The position numbers and the translations under genes are program-made. This document shows positions 18,082-24,825 of a stretch of DNA of 32,939 nt, piece by piece; the stretch's first letter is position 1; each line of letters opens with the position of its first letter. The DNA is from Burkholderiaceae bacterium. GTDB taxonomy: Bacteria > Pseudomonadota > Gammaproteobacteria > Burkholderiales > Burkholderiaceae_E. The stretch covers positions 1-32,939 of the forward strand of contig JAGXFG010000008.1 in NCBI GenBank assembly GCA_024637395.1, written 5' to 3'. A model generated the notes under the pieces. It was not told the origin of the DNA. It ran no database searches and saw only the letters and a program-made list of their open reading frames with translations.

Positions 18082-18115
18082 AAAAAAAAGGGGGAAGCGC
18101 ACAAGTCTTCCCCCC
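18082..18115 (-). terminator. Intrinsic terminator after rubrerythrin
   Basis: On the minus strand GGGGGAAG pairs with CTTCCCCC around a 9-nt loop and is followed by eight T residues (8 A on the plus strand at 18082–18089). This is a textbook rho-independent terminator 20 nt after the rubrerythrin stop. It lies before the Fe-S protein gene on the same strand, so the downstream pair is read by leak-through or from its own promoter. Confidence 0.9.
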
Positions 18116-18134
18116 GCACTGATTGCCGCGACAC

Positions 18135-18554
18135 TCAATCCAGGGCGGCGAGCGCCTTGGTGAAGCGGTTGGCGTGCGAGCGCTCGGCTTTGGCCAGCGT
18201 CTCAAACCATTCGGCGATCTCGACAAAGCCTTCGTCGCGGGCCGAGGCTGCCATGCCGGGATACATGTCGGTGTACTCGTGGGTCTCACCGGCGACGGCT
18301 GATTTCAGGTTCGAACCGGTGTCGCCAATCGGCATGTCGGTGGCCGGATCTCCGACCTTGGCAAGATAGTCCAGGTGACCATGGGCGTGGCCGGTCTCGC
18401 CTTCGGCAGTCGAGCGGAAGAGCGCGGCAACGTCGGTCCGGCCTTCCACGTCCGCCTTGTTGGCGAAATAAAGATAGCGGCGATTCGCCTGGCTTTCGCC
18501 CGCGAAAGCGTCCTTGAGATTCTGGTGGGTCTTGGTTCCCTTGAGGCTGGGCAT
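18135..18554 (-). CDS. Rubrerythrin without a rubredoxin domain
   Basis: Rubrerythrins are diiron peroxidases that reduce H2O2. The 139-residue product is a ferritin-like four-helix domain with carboxylate/His metal-ligand segments: [49 protein letters not shown] and [13 protein letters not shown]. The C-terminal rubredoxin domain (two CxxC pairs) of classical rubrerythrin is absent, so an external electron donor is needed. The ATG at 18554 has GGGAGC about 8 nt upstream. A strong terminator follows. The leader carries two inverted repeats (see the separate entries). Assignment is secure; in vivo substrate and donor are inferred. Confidence 0.93.
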   Translation of the reverse strand: MPSLKGTKTHQNLKDAFAGESQANRRYLYFANKADVEGRTDVAALFRSTAEGETGHAHGHLDYLAKVGDPATDMPIGDTGSNLKSAVAGETHEYTDMYPGMAASARDEGFVEIAEWFETLAKAERSHANRFTKALAALD

Positions 18555-18576
18555 GGCTTGCTCCCTTTGGTTATTG

Positions 18577-18599
18577 CGGTTCGCAACCAGCGCGAACCG
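18577..18599 (-). repeat. 8-bp hairpin in the rubrerythrin leader
   Basis: CGGTTCGC (18577–18584) and GCGAACCG (18592–18599) are perfect reverse complements around a 7-nt spacer, 23–45 nt upstream of the rubrerythrin ATG. In the transcript this would be a stable stem-loop in the 5' untranslated region. It could affect stability or translation. Confidence 0.5.
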
Positions 18600-18608
18600 G
18601 AACGACGA

Positions 18609-18637
18609 ATTTACCAAAACATCATTGCCAGTTCCAA
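18609..18637 (-). promoter_or_regulatory. Candidate rubrerythrin promoter
   Basis: On the minus strand TTGGAA (18637–18632) is followed after 17 nt by GTAAAT (18614–18609). The stretch is markedly AT-rich for this genome. The start would lie roughly 45–50 nt before the gene. The -10 match is weak. Confidence 0.35.
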
Positions 18638-18644
18638 TTGAATT

Positions 18645-18666
18645 TTCACAATCGATTGATTGTGAA
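18645..18666. promoter_or_regulatory. Perfect 9-bp inverted repeat upstream of rubrerythrin
   Basis: TTCACAATC, spacer GATT, then GATTGTGAA: both arms match perfectly. It stands about 8 nt upstream of the candidate -35 of rubrerythrin and 53 nt after the envZ stop. The symmetry and length suit a dimeric regulator. It has no T tract and is not GC-rich, so it is less likely a terminator. Confidence 0.55.
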
Positions 18667-18718
18667 CGCCTATGACATCATGGCCGCGCCGTTTGCGCCA
18701 GGCCATTGCCCCGCTCGC

Positions 18719-20044
18719 TCAGGACGAGCGGCCCAGGCGCAGCCGCACCAAAAGTCCACCGCCTGGGCCCTCGTGCAGCGACACGTCGCCACCGTGGCGG
18801 CGCGCGATGCGGGCTACGATTGCCAGCCCCAGGCCGGAGCCTTCGTGTTCGCCGCGCGCCGGGTCGAGGCGGGCGAACGGTCGCAGCATATGTTCGCGCG
18901 ACTCCGCCGGAACACCCTTGCCGTGGTCCCGGACCTCGACCAGCAGGTTCGAGTCCTCCGAGCGGACCCTGATGCCGATTCGGGAGAGTCCCGATGAGGG
19001 GTCGCGACCGTAGCGCCGCGCATTGTCGAGCAGGTTCGCGATGATCCTTTGCAACTCGAGCGGATCGGCTTCCCAGCGCAACCCGGGCGTTATGTCGAGG
19101 GTCAGCTCAAGAGTGCCGGCGTCGATCTCCGCCTGATGAGCGCTGCTCAGCGCGGCGGAGAAGGCCGGCAGATCGATCGATTCCGGATGCTCCTCGACTT
19201 CACTGCCGCGGGCGTAATCGACGAATTGGCCGACGATCTGGTCGATGCGCTCGATGTCCGAGTTCATCTCCTCGGCCACGCTTTCCGCAAGCCGGGCGAG
19301 CTCGATTTCCAGGCGCAGCCTGGCCAGGGGGCCGCGAATGTCGTGCGAAATCCCGGCCAACGCCACCGCGCGGTCGCTCTCAAGCTCGACCAGATCGCGC
19401 GCCATCCGGTTGAACCGGCGGTTGACCGCCGAGATTTCGCTGACCAGGTCTTCGCGCAGGGGGCTCGGTCGACCGCCCTGGCTGAGCTGGTCGATAGCTC
19501 CCGAGAGCAGGGCCAGCGGGCGGTTGACCAGGCGACTGAAGACGATCGCCCCGACCAGAGAGAGCGCGGCGGCAATGGCGATGATCAGCCTGAGATCAGG
19601 ACCGAAATGGCGCTCGACCCGGCGCTGCTGCATCAGCAGCCAGAAGTGGGCGTCATCGATTGCGAAACTGACCCACAGTCCGTCTTCCCCGTTCACCTTG
19701 CCGGCGACGTCGGTGTCCGGCCCCAGCAGCGCGCGGAGATAGCCTCGCAAGGCGGCCGCACGCGGCGCCGGCAGGTAGGGTTCGACGCGGTCGCTGGCTT
19801 CCAGCGGCAGCACCCGCAGCCCCTCGTCACGGGCCAGTTCGCCGAGCAACTCGGCGCGCCGGGCCGGCTGCGAACTTATCAGCGCGGCGCGGGTCAGATT
19901 CAGGACCGATGCCACTTCCCAGGCCACGCGCTGCTCTGGCGGGGCGGGGTCGAGAGCCCGGGCCAGTCCGAATACCGCCAGCAGGGTGGCGCCGAGCAGG
20001 GCCGCCAGCAGCAGGAAGGTGCGCCAGAACAGGCTGATCCGCAC
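18719..20044 (-). CDS. envZ: EnvZ-like sensor histidine kinase
   Basis: This is an inner-membrane sensor kinase of 441 residues. A first transmembrane helix (about 9–28) and a second (about 151–171) frame a periplasmic domain of roughly 120 residues. HAMP follows (residues ~171–225), then the H-box ALAGISHDIRGPLARLR with phospho-accepting His234, the N-box NLLDNARRYG, and G-boxes DHGKGVP and GEHEGSGLGLAI. The H-box resembles that of EnvZ. The ATG at 20044 lies 20 nt after the ompR stop, so the pair is one operon. The signal sensed cannot be read from sequence; the periplasmic domain need not share EnvZ's osmotic role. Confidence 0.9.
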   Translation of the reverse strand: MRISLFWRTFLLLAALLGATLLAVFGLARALDPAPPEQRVAWEVASVLNLTRAALISSQPARRAELLGELARDEGLRVLPLEASDRVEPYLPAPRAAALRGYLRALLGPDTDVAGKVNGEDGLWVSFAIDDAHFWLLMQQRRVERHFGPDLRLIIAIAAALSLVGAIVFSRLVNRPLALLSGAIDQLSQGGRPSPLREDLVSEISAVNRRFNRMARDLVELESDRAVALAGISHDIRGPLARLRLEIELARLAESVAEEMNSDIERIDQIVGQFVDYARGSEVEEHPESIDLPAFSAALSSAHQAEIDAGTLELTLDITPGLRWEADPLELQRIIANLLDNARRYGRDPSSGLSRIGIRVRSEDSNLLVEVRDHGKGVPAESREHMLRPFARLDPARGEHEGSGLGLAIVARIARRHGGDVSLHEGPGGGLLVRLRLGRSS

Positions 20045-20064
20045 GGCAGTCCGGGGCCCCGGGC

Positions 20065-20781
20065 CTATTCGTCCGGGATGAACACGTAGCCCACGCCCCA
20101 GACGGTCTGGATGAAGCGCGGCCGTTGCGGATCGTCCTCGATGATCTTGCGCAGTCGGGAGATCTGGACGTCGAGGCTGCGATCGTAGGCGCCGTATTCC
20201 CGGCCGCGCGCCAGCGACATCAGCTTCTCCCGCGAGAGCGGGATGCGCGGGTGCTGGGCGAGTACCTTGAGGACGCCGAACTCCCCGGTCGTGATCACGA
20301 TCGGCTCGCCATTGCGGGTCAGGGTGCGGGTGGCGAGGTTAAAGCAGAATTCGCCGAAGGTGATCTCGATCTGCTCGCTGCTGGGGGCGCCGGGAGCGTC
20401 GGGCGCGGGGCTGCGCCGCAGCACCGCGTGGATCCTGGCGAGCAATTCCCGGGGGTTGAATGGCTTTGGCAGATAGTCGTCGGCGCCCACCTCGAGTCCG
20501 ACGATGCGGTCGACCTCGTCGCCCTTGGCGGTGAGCATGATGATCGGGGTACGGTCCTTGGCGGCGCGCAAGCGGCGCACGATCGACAGTCCGTCCTCGC
20601 CGGGCAGCATCAGGTCGAGAACGATCAGGTCGAACGGCTCGCGCAGCATCAGGGCGTTCATCGCGTTGGCGTCATGGGCCAGGCTGACCTCGAACTGGTT
20701 TTCGCCCAGGTAGCGGCGCAGCAAATCGCGCAGCCGCGGATCGTCGTCGACCACTAGCACCTTGTTGGATTTCAGTGTCAT
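20065..20781 (-). CDS. ompR: OmpR-like response regulator
   Basis: The 238-residue cytoplasmic protein has a receiver domain (residues ~8–120; acidic pocket VVDDD; phospho-accepting Asp56 in DLIVLDLMLPGEDGL; MLTAKGDEVDRIVGLEVGADDYLPKPF) and a C-terminal winged-helix DNA-binding domain (LMSLARGREYGAYDRSLDVQISRLRKIIEDD, then TVWGVGYVFIP). Strings such as GREYGAYDRSLDVQISRLR are OmpR-like. The ATG at 20781 matches family length; the in-frame extension to 20808 does not. No Shine-Dalgarno is present and TATCAT lies 6 nt before the ATG. It is divergent from a secreted repeat protein. Confidence 0.94.
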   Translation of the reverse strand: MTLKSNKVLVVDDDPRLRDLLRRYLGENQFEVSLAHDANAMNALMLREPFDLIVLDLMLPGEDGLSIVRRLRAAKDRTPIIMLTAKGDEVDRIVGLEVGADDYLPKPFNPRELLARIHAVLRRSPAPDAPGAPSSEQIEITFGEFCFNLATRTLTRNGEPIVITTGEFGVLKVLAQHPRIPLSREKLMSLARGREYGAYDRSLDVQISRLRKIIEDDPQRPRFIQTVWGVGYVFIPDE

Positions 20782-20787
20782 GGCGCG

Positions 20788-20793
20788 ATGATA
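20788..20793 (-). promoter_or_regulatory. -10-like box 6 nt before ompR ATG
   Basis: TATCAT on the minus strand is separated from the ompR ATG by cgcgcc only. Initiation about 7 nt downstream would put the first base of the RNA at the start codon. No clear -35 is seen. Confidence 0.3.
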
Positions 20794-20901
20794 ACGGCGT
20801 CGCGCCATTCCGGCAGCATCCCGCCGCTCGGCGGCGCCGCGCTGTTACCTCCCGTTACACGGTTTGCATCCGCAGGGCTAGGGGCAGGGCGAGCGACCCA
20901 A

Positions 20902-20907
20902 TACAAT
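20902..20907 (+). promoter_or_regulatory. -10-like box just before the GDR-repeat gene
   Basis: TACAAT lies 7 nt before the ATG at 20915 and overlaps the ATG at 20906. If it is a real -10, the 20915 ATG would be at the 5' end of the transcript. No good -35 is present at 17 nt. Confidence 0.3.
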
Positions 20908-21376
20908 GCTTGGCATGAGCCGATCGTATTACCGCATCCTGTCGCTGCTGCTTTGGGCGGCCCTGATCGCCGGGGCCGGAACACCGCTGGCGGCCGCGGC
21001 GCGCGATCAGCGGATGGATCCGGCCGAGCGCGATCAACTGCGGGCCGAGCTGCGCGAACGCTACCTGGAACAGCGCCAGCGTTCCGAGCCGCGCCGGCAG
21101 CGGGGGCAGCCGGCGTTCATTGTCCCCGAGCGCTCCGGTCAGCAGGATGCCATGCCGCGGAACCGGATGAGCCGCGAGGAAATGCAGGTGCTGCGCCAAC
21201 AGTTGCGCGATCAGCGCCAGGGCTGGGGCGCTGACCCGGGCGAGCGCGGCCGTGGCGACCGCCGCGATCGTGGCAATCGCGGTGATCGCGGTGATCGCGG
21301 TGATCGCGGTGATCGCGGCAACCGCGGTGACGGGGGTGACGCCGGTGACAGCCCGAGGCGAGGGCGGTGGCGTTGA
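20906..21376 (+). CDS. Secreted low-complexity protein with Gly-Asp-Arg repeats
   Basis: I do not recognise a family. The 156-residue product has an N-terminal hydrophobic segment (YRILSLLLWAALIAGAGTPLAAAA) that looks like a signal peptide with cleavage near residue 31. A very charged, Arg/Glu/Gln-rich middle follows (AERDQLRAELRERYLEQRQR; MSREEMQVLRQQLRDQRQG), probably helical. The C-terminal third is GDR/GNR tripeptide repeats. The middle repeats resemble heptad-like MSREE/RQQLR units seen in small envelope proteins. Starts at 20906 or 20915 are possible; neither has a Shine-Dalgarno. It is divergent from ompR–envZ, so regulation by OmpR is plausible. Existence as a gene is supported by the signal peptide and by position; function unknown. 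Confidence 0.7.
   Translation: MLGMSRSYYRILSLLLWAALIAGAGTPLAAAARDQRMDPAERDQLRAELRERYLEQRQRSEPRRQRGQPAFIVPERSGQQDAMPRNRMSREEMQVLRQQLRDQRQGWGADPGERGRGDRRDRGNRGDRGDRGDRGDRGNRGDGGDAGDSPRRGRWR
21254..21334 (+). repeat. 9-bp tandem repeat encoding GDR/GNR
   Basis: Four identical GGTGATCGC units occupy 21281–21316, flanked on both sides by degenerate 9-bp units (GGCAATCGC, GGCAACCGC, GGTGACGGG and others). Each unit is one Gly-Asp/Asn-Arg tripeptide, so copy changes keep the frame. The identical core suggests recent expansion by slippage. Confidence 0.9.
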
Positions 21377-21403
21377 GCGCCGCCTGAACTAGAATCGGGG
21401 GCG

Positions 21404-22210
21404 ATGCCCTCCCTGCCCGCACTGACCGAAGTTCCCGCGACCATTCTCGCGATCAGCACCGCCGGACCCTGGTGTTCAGTGGCGCTGTTGCGGCGTGACG
21501 CCGCCACACTGGACGTCATCGAGGAACAGCTCGGACACGACCATTCGCGCCGCGCACTGCCCATGATCAGCTCTTTGCTGGAATCCGCCGGGGTTGGTTT
21601 GGAAGCCGTCGCCGGTATCGCCTTCGATGCCGGTCCAGGCGGATTCACCGGCCTGCGCATTGCCTGCGCACTGGCCCAGGGACTGGCATTCGGGCGCGGC
21701 ATCCCGACCCTGGCAGTCGGGTCGCTCGCGGCGCTGGCCCATACGGCGCTGGCCGAAGCGGCCGCGGGTGCTGCTGCTGGCACGGTGATCACCGCAGTCG
21801 ACGCCCGCATGAACGAATGTTATGTCGCCGCGTTCGGCGCACGTGCCCGCGGCGATGGTTGGCAACTGGAGGTGATCGAGCCGGCCCAGATCTGTCCGCT
21901 CGACGGTGTCGACCGGTGGTTCGCAACGCTGGCCGCGAGTGCCCCGAAAGGCCGGATCCTGATTGCAGCAGGCGACGTTCTTGAGCGCTCGAGCACCCTG
22001 CTGGCTGCGGCCGAGAGCGCCGGGGCACTGCTCCGTCCCGGCCAGCGCCCTGCCGCGGCTGCGGTGGCCAGGATTGCCGCGTTGCCCGATCATCTCGGCG
22101 ACTGGCGGGAAGCTGCCCAGGCGCGCCCACTCTACGTTCGCGCCAAGGTAGCCCTTGACGTTGCCGAGCAACGCGAATTGCGCCGTCGCAACGCGGAGCA
22201 GCGGCGGTGA
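21404..22210 (+). CDS. tsaB: tRNA threonylcarbamoyladenosine biosynthesis protein TsaB
   Basis: TsaB is the inactive partner of TsaD in the complex that makes t6A37 in ANN-decoding tRNAs. The 268-residue product has the ASKHA-type start ILAISTAGPWCSVALL, then HDHSRRALPMISSLLESAGV and the signature DAGPGGFTGLRIACALAQGLAFG. The C-terminal AAQARPLYVRAKVAL is also typical. It is somewhat longer than E. coli TsaB (about 231 residues). The ATG at 21404 is preceded by a G-run. The stop overlaps the rimI GTG (gtga), so the two are translationally coupled. Confidence 0.94.
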   Translation: MPSLPALTEVPATILAISTAGPWCSVALLRRDAATLDVIEEQLGHDHSRRALPMISSLLESAGVGLEAVAGIAFDAGPGGFTGLRIACALAQGLAFGRGIPTLAVGSLAALAHTALAEAAAGAAAGTVITAVDARMNECYVAAFGARARGDGWQLEVIEPAQICPLDGVDRWFATLAASAPKGRILIAAGDVLERSSTLLAAAESAGALLRPGQRPAAAAVARIAALPDHLGDWREAAQARPLYVRAKVALDVAEQRELRRRNAEQRR

Positions 22211-22728
22211 AGTCCGCCGGCGCCGTACCCGTGGCTGCTCCGGCTGGCTGTGGCCGCCAGGACCAGCCAGGCACGGTTGGCATCAGCGCGCGCTTCATGG
22301 GCAGCGCCGACCTTGACCTGGTGACGGCGATCGAGCAGCGAGCCTATCCTCATCCCTGGTCGCGGGGCAATTTTGACGATTCGCTGGCCGCTGGCCATGA
22401 CGCCTGGTTATTTGAGGAAGGTGGCGCGGTGATCGGGTATGCAGTGGTAATGTGGGTGCTCGATGAGGTACACCTGCTCAACCTGTGCGTGCCGGTCGAA
22501 CTCCAGCGCCAGGGCGTGGGAAGGCGGCTGTTGCGCTGGTTGTTGCGGGATACCGCGGAACGCGGCGCAAGCTCGATGATGCTCGAAGTCCGGCCGTCGA
22601 ATCTGCCGGCGCTGGCGCTCTACCGTGCCAGTGGCTTTGCGGCGATCGGCTTGCGCAAGGGTTATTACCCGGCGGGCGGTGCGCGCGAAGATGCGCTGGT
22701 GATGTCGCGGAGCTTAGCCAATGGATGA
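22207..22728 (+). CDS. rimI: Ribosomal protein bS18-alanine N-acetyltransferase
   Basis: RimI is a GNAT acetyltransferase that acetylates the N-terminal Ala of ribosomal protein S18. The 173-residue product has the acetyl-CoA loop [19 protein letters not shown] and the RimI strings [21 protein letters not shown] and [29 protein letters not shown]. It starts at GTG 22207, overlapping tsaB; an extra ~30 residues precede the domain, so a later start, for example ATG at 22297 (MGSADLDLV), is possible. The stop overlaps the glycosylase start (22721). Confidence 0.92.
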   Translation: MKSAGAVPVAAPAGCGRQDQPGTVGISARFMGSADLDLVTAIEQRAYPHPWSRGNFDDSLAAGHDAWLFEEGGAVIGYAVVMWVLDEVHLLNLCVPVELQRQGVGRRLLRWLLRDTAERGASSMMLEVRPSNLPALALYRASGFAAIGLRKGYYPAGGAREDALVMSRSLANG

Positions 22729-23431
22729 GACGCAGCGGCGGGCCTGGCCCTGGCTGGAAGCTGGTCCGTTATGGACGCCCCGGCCGACGCGCGGGGGGCT
22801 CGAAACGGCAACCGAGGCCAGCGCGGAGCCGACAGTCGGTTTCGATCTGGGCAGCGCCGATTGGGAAGGCCTGGGCCGCGAGGTGTCCGGTTGCGTGCGC
22901 TGCGGGCTGGCTGCAACCCGCACGCAGACGGTGTTCGGGGTCGGAAGTCGGGGCGCGCGCTGTCTGGTCGTCGGGGAGGCGCCCGGAGCTGAAGAAGACC
23001 GCCGCGGCGAGCCCTTCGTGGGCCGCGCCGGGGAACTGCTGGACCGAATGCTGGCGGTGATCGGCCATGATCGGGAACGCGATGTCTTCATCACCAACGT
23101 ACTCAAGTGTCGTCCGCCCGGCAATCGTGATCCGGCAGCCGACGAAGTCGCGCACTGTCAGCCGTTCCTGATCCGGCAGGTGGAACTGATCGCTCCCAGC
23201 GTAATCGTCGCCCTGGGGCGTTTTGCCGCGCAGAGCCTGCTCTCGAGCGATGCGTCGATCGCCAGTCTGCGCGGTCGCCCCCATAGCTACCGGGTTGGTG
23301 AACGCCAGATTCCGTTGGTCGTCACCTATCACCCGGCCTATCTGTTGCGCAGCCCGCTCGAAAAGGGCAAGGCGTGGCGCGACCTGTGTCTGGTCGCCGA
23401 GTTGATGAAGGTCGCGGCCGCGCCCGAGTAA
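22721..23431 (+). CDS. Type 4 (Fe-S) uracil-DNA glycosylase
   Basis: This enzyme removes uracil from DNA at the first step of base excision repair. The 236-residue product has motif [24 protein letters not shown] (residues ~85–108), the [13 protein letters not shown] segment, and motif [16 protein letters not shown] (~204–219). Four cysteines (58, 61, 130, 146) have the spacing of the family 4 4Fe-4S cluster. The ~50 residues before the first Cys are a Trp/Pro-rich extension ([11 protein letters not shown]) of unknown role. The ATG at 22721 overlaps rimI by 8 nt, in a tsaB–rimI–udg operon. Confidence 0.92.
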   Translation: MDETQRRAWPWLEAGPLWTPRPTRGGLETATEASAEPTVGFDLGSADWEGLGREVSGCVRCGLAATRTQTVFGVGSRGARCLVVGEAPGAEEDRRGEPFVGRAGELLDRMLAVIGHDRERDVFITNVLKCRPPGNRDPAADEVAHCQPFLIRQVELIAPSVIVALGRFAAQSLLSSDASIASLRGRPHSYRVGERQIPLVVTYHPAYLLRSPLEKGKAWRDLCLVAELMKVAAAPE

Positions 23432-23453
23432 GCGGCGGCGGCCCGCGAGCCGG

Positions 23454-24716
23454 TCAGGCCCGGGGCAATCCGATCAGCCGCTCGGAGTCGTATTCGCGCT
23501 GATTGCGCCGGTGGCGTGCGATCACCAGCAGCATCGTAATTGCGACGAATCCGCCGAAGAGGAAGATCACGGCGTCGACCGGGAGTTCGAGACGCAGCAG
23601 CAGCGCATACAGGCCCAGCATCAACAGGATGTTGAGGTTCTCGTTGAAATACTGCACCGCGATCGAATGCCCGGCGCTGAGCAGCACGTAGCCCCGGTGC
23701 TGGAGCAGGGCATTCATCGGCACCACGAAGAATCCCGCCAGGGCGCCGATCATCACCAGCATCGGGTAGGCCGCCGCCTCGGTCGAAACCAGGGTCATCA
23801 TCGGCACCATCAGGCCCATTGCCACGCCCACCGGCAGCACCCGCAACGACGAGATCAGCGCCACGTAGCGGGCGGCGAGCATGGCCCCGCCGGCAATGCC
23901 CAGCGCCACCACGCCCTGGAGCATGGCGGCGCGGTTCAGCGGCATGCCCAGTGAAAACCGGGCCCAGTCGAGCACAATGAACTGCAGGGTGGCCCCGGCG
24001 CCCCAGAAGAGAGTCGTCACGGCCAGGGTGATCTGGCCCAGGCGGTCCCGCCACAGCGCCAGCCAGCAGGCGCGGAAGGCGCGGATCTGGACGATCGGAT
24101 GGAACTCCTGGGCGGCATAGCGCACGCCGGTATCCGGGATGCTCAGGTTGAACAGGGCCGCCACCACGTAGACGCACGCAATCACCACGATGGCAGCATC
24201 GGCGGGCGTAGTCACATTGAGCATCGCCAGCGGCCCCTCGTGGGCCAGCAGGACGCTGGAGATTCCCGGGCTGATCAGCAGCCCACCGAGCACCGCGCCA
24301 AGGATGATCGATCCCACGGTCGTGCCTTCGATCCACCCGTTGGCGGCCACCAGCCGCTCCGGGGGCAGCAACTCGGTGAGAATGCCGTACTTGGCCGGCG
24401 AGTAGGCCGCGGCACCCAGTCCCACGACCGCGTATGACAGCAGCGGGTGGGCGGTAAAGAACATCAGGAAACAACCTACCACTTTGATGGCGTTGGTGAT
24501 GAACATCACCCGCCCCTTGGGCATGGCGTCGGCGATGGTGCCGACGAAAGGTGCCAGCACGACATAGGAGATCGTGAAGAAGAGCTTGAGCAGCGGCTTC
24601 ATCCACTCCGGGGCCTGCATCTCGATCAGCATCGCGATCCCGGCGATCAGCAATGCGTTGTCGGCGAGCGACGAGAAGAACTGCGCCGCCATGATGTTGT
24701 AGAAGCCGCGTTTCAA
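23454..24716 (-). CDS. lplT: Lysophospholipid transporter LplT (MFS)
   Basis: LplT flips lysophospholipids across the inner membrane for re-acylation. The 420-residue product is hydrophobic throughout with about 12 transmembrane segments and has LplT-type strings: YNIMAAQFFSSLADNALLI, AKYGILTELLPPERLVAANGWIEGTTV and GFFVVPMNALLQHRG. The start is TTG at 24716, with AGGAAA about 8 nt upstream, giving MKRGFYNIMAAQFF; an ATG at residue 9 is the alternative. The acyltransferase partner (Aas) is not in the window. It is divergent from alr and convergent with the glycosylase gene. Confidence 0.9.
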   Translation of the reverse strand: MKRGFYNIMAAQFFSSLADNALLIAGIAMLIEMQAPEWMKPLLKLFFTISYVVLAPFVGTIADAMPKGRVMFITNAIKVVGCFLMFFTAHPLLSYAVVGLGAAAYSPAKYGILTELLPPERLVAANGWIEGTTVGSIILGAVLGGLLISPGISSVLLAHEGPLAMLNVTTPADAAIVVIACVYVVAALFNLSIPDTGVRYAAQEFHPIVQIRAFRACWLALWRDRLGQITLAVTTLFWGAGATLQFIVLDWARFSLGMPLNRAAMLQGVVALGIAGGAMLAARYVALISSLRVLPVGVAMGLMVPMMTLVSTEAAAYPMLVMIGALAGFFVVPMNALLQHRGYVLLSAGHSIAVQYFNENLNILLMLGLYALLLRLELPVDAVIFLFGGFVAITMLLVIARHRRNQREYDSERLIGLPRA

Positions 24717-24813
24717 CTGGTATGTTTCCTAGGTCTGCACCTGGCCCAGCCGGCGGCCATCGGTCGTGATAGCCGCTATGATGACACGGCCCACCGCCCT
24801 GAAATCGACTGTG

Positions 24814-24819
24814 TATAGT
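24814..24819 (+). promoter_or_regulatory. -10-like box 6 nt before alr ATG
   Basis: TATAGT ends 6 nt before the alr ATG (spacer tcgcca). There is no Shine-Dalgarno for this start. A leaderless transcript is suggested; no convincing -35 is visible. Confidence 0.35.
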
Positions 24820-24825
24820 TCGCCA

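Noticed and set aside
21254-21334. Possible CRISPR-like array
   Set aside because: The units are 9 bp and contiguous with no spacers, and encode an in-frame peptide repeat; it is a coding tandem repeat.
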